Part shown: positions 16,218 through 23,762 of the stretch, piece after piece
Position numbering within the stretch: position 1 is the stretch's first letter
How the letters are laid out: each line of letters begins with the position of its first letter
Assembly (NCBI GenBank): GCA_903835235.1
Contig: CAILMF010000030.1
Location: forward strand, 1-58,127
Length of the DNA: 58,127 nucleotides
Source: an uncultured Rhodospirillales bacterium
Lineage (GTDB): Bacteria; Pseudomonadota; Alphaproteobacteria; Acetobacterales; Acetobacteraceae
Direction of reading: 5' to 3'
Position numbers and translations under genes: made by a program
Notes under the pieces: generated by a model
Database searches by the model: none
What the model was told of the DNA's origin: nothing
Seen by the model: only the letters and a program-made list of their open reading frames with translations

Positions 16218-17726
16218 ATGAATACCGCCACGGTTATGCTGGGGCCGGTGCATTACTGGTACCTGCTCGGCGTCGGCGCCATCGTGGCTGCCATGGTGCT
16301 GCGGGCCAATGTGGTGGTGCCGGCGATCCTCGCCAGCTTCGTCGTGGCGCTGAGCTTCAGCGGCAGCCTGGTGGGCGCGACGATCAGCGTGTTCAACGCT
16401 TCCCTGGTGGCGGCGAAGGAACTGTTCAACATCTTCCTGGTCATCGCGCTGATGACCAGCTTGCTGCATGCGCTGCGCGCGGCGGGCAGCGACGTGCTGA
16501 TGGTGCGGCCGTTCCAGAAGGTGATGACCACGGGAACGCGCGCCTTCTTCATGCTGGCGGCGGGCACCTATGTGATCAGCCTGTTCTTCTGGCCGACGCC
16601 GGCGGTGCCGTTGATGGCGGCGACGCTGCTGCCGGCGGCCATTGCGGCGGGGTTGCCGGCGATGGGCGCGGCGGTGGCCGTGGCGGTGGCCGGGCAGGGG
16701 ATGGCGCTGTCTTCCGACTACGTGATCCGCGTGGCGCCGGGGATTTCGGCGCGGGCGGCGGGTGTGCCGGAGCTGGCGGCGCAGGTGGCGGACAAGGCGC
16801 TGGTGCTTTCGCTGATCACCGGCGCGGTGGCGCTGGGGCTGGGCTATTGGCGCATCCGCGGCGGGATACGGCCGGCCAGCCCGCAGCACCTGGCGGAATG
16901 GCAGCAGGGCGTGACACTCGCAGAAGACCGCGCGGCGGTGGCTGACCAGATCGGCAGCTTCGACAAGTCCAGCATCGCCGAAGGGCTGGCGGCTTCCGAG
17001 GCGAAGGACGCGCCGGCCGACAAGCCGCGCTGGGGCACGGTGCTGGCGGTGGCGACGCCGTTGGTGTTCGGCCTGGTGGTGCTGGTGATGGTGGCGCCGG
17101 CGCTGTTTCCGGGGCTGCCGACGCTGCGCGGCGGCGACGCGGCGGCGCTGGTGGGCGGGACGGCGGCGCTGATGATGATCGTGGCGACCTTTGCCGTGAT
17201 GGGCCGGCAGGCGATGCACACGGTGGCGGACCACCTGGTGGAGGGGCTGGTGTTTTCCTTCCGGGCCATGGGCACGGTGCTGCCGATTGCTGGCTTCTTC
17301 TTCATGGGGGCGGCGGATACGTCCGGCGCGATTTTGGGCGTGGCCGGCAAGGGGCCGGACTTGCTGTTCGAGGTGATCCAGGCCTGGCAGCACATGATAC
17401 CCGCGCAGCCGATGGTGGTGGCGTTCGGCGTGCTGGTGGTGGGGATGATCACGGGCATTGATGGCAGCGGCTTTGCCGGGTTGCCGCTGACCGGGGCGCT
17501 TTCCGGCGCGCTGGCCCCGGCGAGCGGGCTGGCGGCGACCACGCTGGCGGCGGTGGGGCAGATGGGCGCGGTGTGGACCGGTGGCGGCACGCTGGTGGCC
17601 TGGAGCAGCCTGATTGCGGTGACCGGGTTTGCCCGGGTGCCGGTGCTCGAGGCGGTGCGGGTGCTGTTCGTGCCCGTCATTCTCGGGCTGGTGGCGAGCA
17701 CCGTGGTGGCGGTGGTGATCTGGTAG
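16218..17726 (+). CDS. Polytopic permease of the ion-transporter type
   Basis: A 502-residue integral membrane protein with about 12 hydrophobic segments. The start follows GAGGGAGAGG closely. Features resembling IT-superfamily secondary transporters include duplicated halves, glycine-rich re-entrant stretches (TGIDGSGFAGLPLTGALSG near residue 415 and FFWPTPAVPLMAAT near 120) and a cytoplasmic loop around residues 215-275. I cannot name the substrate. The GntR/FCD regulator divergent from it and the organic-acid enzymes before that suggest a carboxylate or related anion. An earlier in-frame start at 16161 would overlap the promoter and operator and is rejected. Confidence 0.7.
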   Translation: MNTATVMLGPVHYWYLLGVGAIVAAMVLRANVVVPAILASFVVALSFSGSLVGATISVFNASLVAAKELFNIFLVIALMTSLLHALRAAGSDVLMVRPFQKVMTTGTRAFFMLAAGTYVISLFFWPTPAVPLMAATLLPAAIAAGLPAMGAAVAVAVAGQGMALSSDYVIRVAPGISARAAGVPELAAQVADKALVLSLITGAVALGLGYWRIRGGIRPASPQHLAEWQQGVTLAEDRAAVADQIGSFDKSSIAEGLAASEAKDAPADKPRWGTVLAVATPLVFGLVVLVMVAPALFPGLPTLRGGDAAALVGGTAALMMIVATFAVMGRQAMHTVADHLVEGLVFSFRAMGTVLPIAGFFFMGAADTSGAILGVAGKGPDLLFEVIQAWQHMIPAQPMVVAFGVLVVGMITGIDGSGFAGLPLTGALSGALAPASGLAATTLAAVGQMGAVWTGGGTLVAWSSLIAVTGFARVPVLEAVRVLFVPVILGLVASTVVAVVIW

Positions 17727-18127
17727 CGCCACGGGTGGAAACGCAGGAAATGCCGGGTTCGGACAAATAGCCCGAGGCTTGGGCGCGGGGCCGGCGGGTT
17801 TCGGACAAATGGGTGGAGTGGCCCGGTGAGGGCTGCCGGAGGGCCGCGCGGGGTTGGCGCGCGGTGGTGCGTGTTTCGGACAAATAGGGTGCTGGGGTGG
17901 TTGCGGGCCGGCGGTGGGGGCGGCCGAAGGCTCGGCGCGACGCGAGTTGGGGTGCCCGGCGGGCGCGGGGCGGAGGGACGGCGGATGCGCGGTGGGAAAG
18001 AGCGGGGGGTCGCTGGGGATGCACACCCATTTCAGGAACATAGTGTGAACATGACGGCAGCGCAAGCTACTCTCTCAACGCCGGATGCCTTGAAAGCCAA
18101 TGGGCTAATTCATAGTTGACGATATTC
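17727..18127. other. Intergenic region, 400 bp, composition shift
   Basis: No credible gene. The left part is very GC-rich and holds three copies of TTCGGACAAAT. From about 18030 the composition drops sharply and the sequence becomes AT-rich into the next gene. TTCATGAA palindromes lie at the junction (about 18124 and 18141). Confidence 0.7.
17758..17885. repeat. Three copies of (T)TTCGGACAAAT
   Basis: Copies lie at 17758-17768, 17799-17810 and 17874-17885, all in the same orientation (ATTTGTCCGAA on the minus strand). Spacing is about 41 and 75 bp. The rest of the region is not repeated. Confidence 0.85.
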
Positions 18128-18673
18128 ATGAAGTGTGAGAACTTCATGAAGTTAATGAACATTATGGAGTATGCGAGTATGCTCAGAAATGCCCTGGTGG
18201 CGCTCTCTCCGGAAGACGTCGTGGACGGCGTGCTCACGTTCCCGAAGGCTGTCGCGGAAACTGCGAAGTTGCAGGATCGGCTACCGCATGCTCGCGCTTG
18301 GTATGCGGTGCATGCTGCCTCCAAGGGCTGGGTGCTGGCTCCCTCGAAGTGGGCAGGGTACGTGAGGATGACTCCGCAGAAATACCTTGGAAGCATTGAT
18401 AACTTAGACGGGCGGCAGACGGAGAAGCGCCTTAGTCAGTGGTTTTCCCCTCTTGTCCCTGGCACAAAACTTCATAAGGAACTTATGGGAGAGCTCCGCC
18501 AATTCTTGGCGCAGTATGGGAAAGAGCCAAATTCGGCGGTGCGTATCAGCGTGATTCCTGACCGCACAACGGACGAAGCTTCTCCAGACGATCTGGTGCA
18601 GCTAATTGTCCGCGTTGTGAAGTCACTTCCAGCCGAGCAACAGCGCCTTGTACTGCAAGGGCTCGGGAGCTAG
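18128..18673 (+). CDS. Hypothetical protein in a low-GC patch
   Basis: A 181-residue soluble protein that I do not recognise. Base composition is far lower than in its neighbours (about half GC by eye) and codons ending in A or T are common, so recent transfer is likely. The N-terminus is Met-rich (several alternative starts within 20 codons; a TTG at 18116 is also possible). The middle contains an aromatic, basic stretch (AWYAVHAASKGWVLAPSKWAGYVR and TEKRLSQWF), and the C-terminus a helical DDLVQLIVRVVKSLPAEQQRL. There is no signal peptide or membrane helix. Its TAG shares four bases with the stop of the convergent monooxygenase gene (CTAG at 18670-18673). Confidence 0.75.
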   Translation: MKCENFMKLMNIMEYASMLRNALVALSPEDVVDGVLTFPKAVAETAKLQDRLPHARAWYAVHAASKGWVLAPSKWAGYVRMTPQKYLGSIDNLDGRQTEKRLSQWFSPLVPGTKLHKELMGELRQFLAQYGKEPNSAVRISVIPDRTTDEASPDDLVQLIVRVVKSLPAEQQRLVLQGLGS

Positions 18674-19905
18674 CCCGCCGCCCGTCTTGCCACATCCTCC
18701 AGCGTATACCCCGCCACCTGCTTGTACCCATTCGTAATCGCCAGCAACTCCTCCCGGCTGATCACGTCCTCAATCCGCCCGAACGGCTTGTTGCCGGTGC
18801 GCTTGTACACCTCGCCCAGCAGCGCATCCGGCGGCGCTTTTCTGTTTTGTAGCACCACCGCCGAGGTCGCCGGCCGCCGCTCCGCCTCATACGCCGCCAG
18901 CACGCCCGCCACCGGGCCGCCGCCAACAAAAGCCTTGGTCAGCGCGACAGCATCCAGAATGCTCTGGCCGGCGCCGTTGCTGCCGCGGGGCACCATGGGG
19001 TGGGCGGCGTCGCCCATCAGGGTCACCAGGCCTTGGGTCCACCAGGGCAGCGGGTCCTGGTCCACCATGGGGAATTCCAGCACCACCTCGGCCGCCTGCA
19101 TCATCGCCGGCACGTCCAGCCACGGGAACTGCCAGTCGGCGAAGAACGGCAGGAAGTCCTCCAGCTTGCCGCGGCGGTTCCAGTCGCGGTCGATCGGGTT
19201 GGGCCATTCCACCTCGGCCACCCAGTTGATCAGTTGCCGGCCCTCGTCGTCGATGTTGTTGCGGATGGGGTAGATGACCATCTTGCCGTCGGCCAGCCAG
19301 CCCGCGCGCGTCATGGTGGCGCCGGTCAGGAAGGGCTTCCAGGCGGTCACGCCGCGCCACATGTTGTAGCCGGTGTAGTGGAAGCCGGTTTCGTGCGGGT
19401 GGAACTGCTTGCGGACCGTGCTGTGCACGCCATCGGCGGCGATGGCGGCACAGCCCCGGGCATCCGGCTTGCCATCGGCGAAGTGGACCACGGCTTCGGT
19501 GCCTTGGGTCTCAACGCCCACCACGCGATGGCCCAGCTGCACCGCGCCAGGCCCCAGGCGGTCGCGCACCGCGGCCAGCAGCACGTCCTGCAAATCCGCG
19601 CGGTGGATGCTGAGCTGCGGCGCGGGGTAGCCGGCGCCCTGGCCGAGTTTTTCGGAGTGGATCAGCTGGCCGTAGCGGTTGAAGAACTGCGCTTCGTCGG
19701 TGGTGACGGCGCGGGCTTGCAGGGCTTCCAGCAGGCCCAGCTTGGCCAGTTCCGTCACCGCGTGCGGCAGCAGGTTGACGCCGACGCCGACGGCCTTGAT
19801 CTCGGGCGCCTGTTCATAGACGCGGCACGGGATGCCGGCCTGGTGCAGGGAAAGCGCCAGGGTCAGGCCGGCCGGGCCGGCGCCGAGGATCAGGATGTCT
19901 TGCAT
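18670..19905 (-). CDS. FAD-dependent aromatic-ring-type monooxygenase
   Basis: A 411-residue group A flavin hydroxylase. The start at MQDILILG places the Rossmann motif GAGPAG at residues 8-13; an in-frame ATG ten codons earlier (19935) is possible. The second FAD motif, GDAAHPMVPRGSNGAGQSILDA, is near residue 290, and the DG motif is AADGVHSTVRKQF near 155. Members use NAD(P)H and O2 to hydroxylate aromatic or related compounds; this one resembles the salicylate/3-hydroxybenzoate hydroxylase type. The substrate cannot be told. It shares a strand with the downstream Bug protein gene, separated by a palindromic repeat. It converges and overlaps by four bases with the low-GC gene. Confidence 0.9.
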   Translation of the reverse strand: MQDILILGAGPAGLTLALSLHQAGIPCRVYEQAPEIKAVGVGVNLLPHAVTELAKLGLLEALQARAVTTDEAQFFNRYGQLIHSEKLGQGAGYPAPQLSIHRADLQDVLLAAVRDRLGPGAVQLGHRVVGVETQGTEAVVHFADGKPDARGCAAIAADGVHSTVRKQFHPHETGFHYTGYNMWRGVTAWKPFLTGATMTRAGWLADGKMVIYPIRNNIDDEGRQLINWVAEVEWPNPIDRDWNRRGKLEDFLPFFADWQFPWLDVPAMMQAAEVVLEFPMVDQDPLPWWTQGLVTLMGDAAHPMVPRGSNGAGQSILDAVALTKAFVGGGPVAGVLAAYEAERRPATSAVVLQNRKAPPDALLGEVYKRTGNKPFGRIEDVISREELLAITNGYKQVAGYTLEDVARRAAG

Positions 19906-19960
19906 GGGGCTGGCCTTGTCAGTCTTGGGCGGCATGTAGGGCGCGGCGCTGGTTTGGCAC

Positions 19961-20015
19961 TGTTTCGAGAGACTGATTCACGGCTTTCGGCGTTGCCGCC
20001 TCAGCCGATCAGGCT
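19961..20015 (+). repeat. Type I palindromic repeat, copy A
   Basis: About 55 bp beginning tgtttcgagagactgattca and ending gccgatcaggct. Nested complementarity: CTGAT with ATCAG outside, CGGC with GCCG, GGCG with CGCC around a four-base loop (here TTGC). It abuts the stop of the minus-strand Bug gene. Related copies lie at 26051, 29801, 31757 and 48819. Confidence 0.75.
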
Positions 20016-20966
20016 CTACTCGGCGGTGATCTTCGCGTCGCGGATCACGCGCGTCCATCGGGCCAGGTCGTCGCGGACCAGCTCCACCAGCACCTGCGGC
20101 GCGCCGCCGCGGGGGGACATGCCCTGGTCGCGCAGGCGGGCGGCGGTCTCGGGCTCGCGCAGCCATTCGTTGAGGATCAGGTTGAAGCGGTCCACCAGCG
20201 CCGGCGCCATGCCGGGCGGGCCGAATACCGGGTACCAGAAGCCGACCTGCACACCCGGAAAACCGGCCTCGGCGAAGGTCGGCACGTCCGGCGCGGTCGG
20301 CACGCGGCGGGGGCTGCCCACCGCCATCATGCGCAGCCGGCCCTGGGCGGCCAGGGGCAGCGCGGTGGTGATCGGCATGGCCATGGCATGGACGCGCTTG
20401 CCCACCAGGTCCTGCAACGCCGGGGCACTGCCGCGATAGGGGATGTGGTTCAGCTCCACCTTCGCTTCCAGGCCGAACAGCGCCATGGCCAGGTGCTGCG
20501 GGGTGCCGATGCCGGGGCTGGCGTAGTCGATGGGCTGGCGCTTCGCCAGGTCCACCAGCTGGGCGGCGGTGGCGGCCTGCACGTCCATGTTGGTGCACAG
20601 CACCAGGTCGCCATCGGTCAGCAATATGATGGGGGTGAAGCCGCGGATGGGGTCGTATGGCGCCGGGGTGAACAGCGGCACGTTGGTGACGAAGGTGTTG
20701 GCGTGGACCATCAGCGTGCGGCCATCCGGCTGGGCGCGGCCGACCTGCTGGGTGCCGATGTTGCCGGAAGCGCCGGGCTTGTTGTCCACCACCACCGGGT
20801 GGTCCAGCCGGCGTTGCAGGTAGGGGCTGAACAGCCGGGCCAGGATGTCCATGCCGGTGCCGGGGGTGAAGGGCACCACCAGCGTGACGGGGCCGTCCTG
20901 CGCCGCGGCCAGGCGCGGGGCGGCCAGCGCTGCGGCGGCCAGGCCAAGTCGGCGGCGTGTCGGCAT
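20016..20966 (-). CDS. Bug-family tripartite tricarboxylate transporter receptor
   Basis: A 316-residue periplasmic solute-binding protein with an N-terminal signal peptide (MPTRRRLGLAAAALAAPRLAAA). Family hallmarks are VTLVVPFTPGTGMDILARL, the ligand-loop region VVVDNKPGASGNIGTQQVGRAQPDG, and the PxPY/PYRGSAPALQDL stretch near residue 165. The start follows AAGGGGAA. Known Bug proteins bind carboxylates and feed TctAB transporters, but no tctAB genes are nearby. It is divergent from the class II aldolase gene, so the pair may act on the same compound, and both could answer to the 103-bp region between them. Confidence 0.93.
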   Translation of the reverse strand: MPTRRRLGLAAAALAAPRLAAAQDGPVTLVVPFTPGTGMDILARLFSPYLQRRLDHPVVVDNKPGASGNIGTQQVGRAQPDGRTLMVHANTFVTNVPLFTPAPYDPIRGFTPIILLTDGDLVLCTNMDVQAATAAQLVDLAKRQPIDYASPGIGTPQHLAMALFGLEAKVELNHIPYRGSAPALQDLVGKRVHAMAMPITTALPLAAQGRLRMMAVGSPRRVPTAPDVPTFAEAGFPGVQVGFWYPVFGPPGMAPALVDRFNLILNEWLREPETAARLRDQGMSPRGGAPQVLVELVRDDLARWTRVIRDAKITAE

Positions 20967-21069
20967 GGTGCGGTTCCCCTTGGTTCGGCCGGCAGTTAGG
21001 CGGGCTGGGCAGTTGACGCAAGCCCGCCACAGGAGGGAGGATCGTACAAACCCCAAGGAGGCCCGGCCC

Positions 21070-21855
21070 ATGAACGTGATGGCACCCATTGCCCAGCAGC
21101 GCGGCTGGTCCGACGAGGAATGGCAGATCCGCTGCGACCTGGCGGCGCTGTACCGCCTGTGCGCCCACCACAAGTGGACCGACTGGATCTACACCCACAT
21201 CAGCGCGCGGCTGCCGGGGCCGGAGCCGGTGTTCCTGCTGAACCGCTATGGCGTCATGCATCACGAGATGCGCGCCAGCGACCTGGTGAAGATCGACGCG
21301 AACGGCAACGCGCTGGAGGATTACCCCGACTGGGTGCCGGGCACGCGGCTGGTCAACACCGCCGGCTTCGTCATCCACAGCGCCGTCCACATGGCGCGGG
21401 ACGACGCGCATTTCGTCATCCACACCCATACGCGGGACGGCATGGCGGTGGCGGCGCAGCGCGACGGCCTGCTGCCGATCAGCCAGCACGCGATGAAGTT
21501 CTACGGCCACCTGGCCTATCACGACTACGAGGGCATTGCGCTGGACGAGGATGAGCGGGTGCGCCTGGTGCGCGACCTGGGCACCCACAACGCGATGATC
21601 CTGCGCAACCACGGCCTGCTGGTGTGCGGCCACACCGCGGCGCAGGCCTATGACCAGCTGTATTACCTGGAGCGCGCCTGCTCCGCGCAGATTGCGGCGA
21701 TGAGCGGCGGCGCGGCGCTGGTCTTCCCGCCGAAGGAAGTGTGCGAGCACGCGGCGCGGCAATTCCATCGCCCGAACGCGGCGGAAAGCTACGGCCCGGC
21801 CTGGATCAGCGCGCTGCGCCTGGTGGAGGGCGACAAGCCCGACTACCGGGGCTGA
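21070..21855 (+). CDS. Class II aldolase/adducin-family protein
   Basis: A 261-residue cytoplasmic enzyme; the ATG follows AAGGAGG. Zinc-site histidines are visible at VIHTHTRDG (His118, His120) and RNHGLL (His181), as in fuculose-1-phosphate aldolase and relatives, which cleave or epimerise sugar phosphates and related hydroxy acids. The long members of this family, like this one (KWTDWIYTHISARLPG at the start), often act on non-sugar substrates in catabolic clusters. It is followed 8 bases later by a YCII-domain gene on the same strand. Confidence 0.9.
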   Translation: MNVMAPIAQQRGWSDEEWQIRCDLAALYRLCAHHKWTDWIYTHISARLPGPEPVFLLNRYGVMHHEMRASDLVKIDANGNALEDYPDWVPGTRLVNTAGFVIHSAVHMARDDAHFVIHTHTRDGMAVAAQRDGLLPISQHAMKFYGHLAYHDYEGIALDEDERVRLVRDLGTHNAMILRNHGLLVCGHTAAQAYDQLYYLERACSAQIAAMSGGAALVFPPKEVCEHAARQFHRPNAAESYGPAWISALRLVEGDKPDYRG

Positions 21856-21863
21856 GCCAGGCC

Positions 21864-22286
21864 ATGCGCGTCATGGTGCTGGTGAAGGCGACCGCCGACA
21901 GCGAGGCCGGCACCATGCCTTCGACCGAGATGCTGGCGGCGATGGGCCAGTTCAATGAGGCACTGGTCCAGGCCGGCATCATGCAGGCCGGGGAAGGGTT
22001 GCACCCCTCGGCGCGCGGCAGGCGCGTGGCCTTCGACGGCGCCACGCGGACCGTCATCGACGGCCCCTTTGCTCCGGTCGGCGAACTCGTCGCCGGGTTC
22101 TGGCTCTGGCAGGTCAAGGACATGGAGGAGGCGGTAGCCTGGGTGAAGCGCTGCCCGAACCCGATGCCGGGGCCGAGCGAGATTGAAATCCGCCCCTTGT
22201 TCGAGATGGCGGATTTCGGCGAGGCGCTGACACCAGAACTGGCCGAACAGGAAGCCCGGCTGCGTGAAACCAGCGCCAGGGCCTGA
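21864..22286 (+). CDS. YCII/DGPF-domain protein
   Basis: A 140-residue protein of the DGPF-type YCII family (MRVMVLVKATADSEAG at the start, VIDGPFAPVGELVAGFWLWQV near residue 60). The fold is a ferredoxin-like alpha/beta sandwich whose role is poorly known; family members are often found near sigma factors or catabolic genes. The gene lies 8 bases after the aldolase stop, so co-transcription is likely. Confidence 0.85.
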   Translation: MRVMVLVKATADSEAGTMPSTEMLAAMGQFNEALVQAGIMQAGEGLHPSARGRRVAFDGATRTVIDGPFAPVGELVAGFWLWQVKDMEEAVAWVKRCPNPMPGPSEIEIRPLFEMADFGEALTPELAEQEARLRETSARA

Positions 22287-22395
22287 TCCGCGAAGGCGGT
22301 TTTGCCGCAGCGGTGCATCGGTCTCCCGAACAAGCGCTGGAAGCTGATCCAGCAACGCAGGGCATGTCTCAGCGGCTGAGGATCGGGCCGCCGGC

Positions 22396-22875
22396 TCAAT
22401 AGCAGTAGATCGAGCCATCCGCGTTGCTGGTGAAGCGCGAGCAATAGGTGCCGCGGGGTTGCCAGCCGTTGCGCCCGTTGTTGGGGTCCAACGGCGCCGA
22501 GGGGCTGGGCGCATAGGCCGGCGGTGCCATGCGGTCCTCGTAGCGCTGCTTCGCCTCGCGCCGCGACTGGTCGGGCGCCTGGCCCGCCATGGCCTGCAAC
22601 TGGCGGATCAGGCCGGCCACCTCGCCCGGGGCCAGGCCCGGGCAGTTCTCGAAGGGCTGGATCGTGCGGATGACCGAGTTGATGACGTCGACGCAATCAG
22701 TGTCGGCGCCGCGGGCGCAGCTGCGCATGGCCCAGTCCCGCCCCAGCGCCACGGTGCGGCGCGACGAATCAGGCGTGCTGTTGCAGGCCTGGGCGGCACC
22801 GCTGGCGACCAGCACCAGGGCGATGGCCAGGCCACGCTGCGTCCACCCGGACGCAGCTCGTGCTCCACAAGTCAT
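22396..22875 (-). CDS. Secreted Cys-containing hypothetical protein
   Basis: A 159-residue protein with a signal peptide (LAIALVLVASGAAQA) cleaved near residue 30. The mature part has seven Cys residues, several suitable for disulfides (CNS, SCARG, DCVD, ENCPG, TYC, IYCY), and ends in YCSRFTSNADGSIYCY. I recognise no family. The ATG chosen at 22875 sits just downstream of a hairpin repeat (22881-22930) that would form part of the mRNA leader. Confidence 0.7.
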   Translation of the reverse strand: MTCGARAASGWTQRGLAIALVLVASGAAQACNSTPDSSRRTVALGRDWAMRSCARGADTDCVDVINSVIRTIQPFENCPGLAPGEVAGLIRQLQAMAGQAPDQSRREAKQRYEDRMAPPAYAPSPSAPLDPNNGRNGWQPRGTYCSRFTSNADGSIYCY

Positions 22876-22880
22876 TGAAT

Positions 22881-22930
22881 CCAGAGCAAGAAATGCGTTC
22901 AGGTGATTCCATCTGAACGCATTTTGTTCC
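22881..22930. repeat. Type II palindromic repeat, copy 1
   Basis: A near-perfect hairpin: outer arms AGAGCAA and TTGTTC, inner stem TGCGTTCAGGTG with CATCTGAACGCA, loop ATTC. The second copy at 31709-31756 carries paired changes that keep the stem. It sits at the 5' end of the secreted-protein gene. Confidence 0.85.
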
Positions 22931-23078
22931 AGCAGGGCCGCCCGGGAAGGCCCGGAAACGCTGCGCATGGGCCGCAACTTCCGTGGTTTCGGCAACCATG
23001 CCACCGGCCCCGCGGAGCCGCCACCGTAAAGCGCCGTCCGCCAGGGCTCGGTGCCCCGGGCGGCGGGCGTCCCGGCGC

Positions 23079-23594
23079 CTACTCGTGCTTGTCGTGCGGC
23101 AGGTGCGCTTCCAGCATCCACAGCATCTTGTCGGCCGCGCGGGACAGCCCGGTCAGCAGGTCCGCGGTGTCGGCGTCGCCGGCCTCGTCGGTGGTGTCGA
23201 TGCCTTCGCGCAGCGCCTTGCCCACCAGCGCATAGCGGTCCGCCAGCGCGGCCACATGGTCCAGCCCGGCATAGAGGTCGGTCGGGTAGGGCGGCAGGCG
23301 CGTGCCGGCGGCGATGGTCTGGGTGGTGCCATTGGCCGTGCCGCCCAACTGCACCAGGCGCTCGGCCAGCTCGTCGCCGGCTTCGGCCAGGGCGGTGTAA
23401 TTGGCCTCGAACAGCTTGTGCAGCTCGCCGAAATGCGGGCCCTTCACGTTCCAGTGGGCCTGGCGGGTGGCGTTGTACAGGTCCACCGTATCGTTCAGGC
23501 AGGCCTGCAGGGTCTGGATCGAGACCTGCTTGGCGTTGCTCGGCACGTCGTTGCGGGTGGGCAGCATGCCGGCTTTGGTGGGCGACTTGGCCAT
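23079..23594 (-). CDS. dps: Dps-family ferritin-like DNA-protection protein
   Basis: A 171-residue protein; the ATG after GAAGGAGA is a clear start. The Dps signature is present: RQAHWNVKGPHFGELHKLF near residue 45 and GDELAERLVQLGG, providing ferroxidase His and acidic residues at the dimer interface. Known members form dodecamers that oxidise and store iron and bind DNA in stationary phase or under oxidative stress. The C-terminus is short and weakly charged (LPHDKHE). The gene stands alone. Confidence 0.93.
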   Translation of the reverse strand: MAKSPTKAGMLPTRNDVPSNAKQVSIQTLQACLNDTVDLYNATRQAHWNVKGPHFGELHKLFEANYTALAEAGDELAERLVQLGGTANGTTQTIAAGTRLPPYPTDLYAGLDHVAALADRYALVGKALREGIDTTDEAGDADTADLLTGLSRAADKMLWMLEAHLPHDKHE

Positions 23595-23762
23595 GGCGGT
23601 CTCCTTCGGGGCTCTGGGCGGATATCTGTCGCGGTGGCGCGCGGAACAAGCCCCACCCACAACCGCGGCAACGGCAACCCTTCAGCGGGGCGGATGACGC
23701 ATGAACAGCCCGTGAGCGCAGGTACTTTCGGCGGCTTCACGCCCGACCCAGGCCCCGGCCTG

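Noticed and set aside
22287-22395. Possible gene or insertion-sequence remnant after the YCII gene
   Set aside because: No terminal repeats and no coherent protein in any frame.
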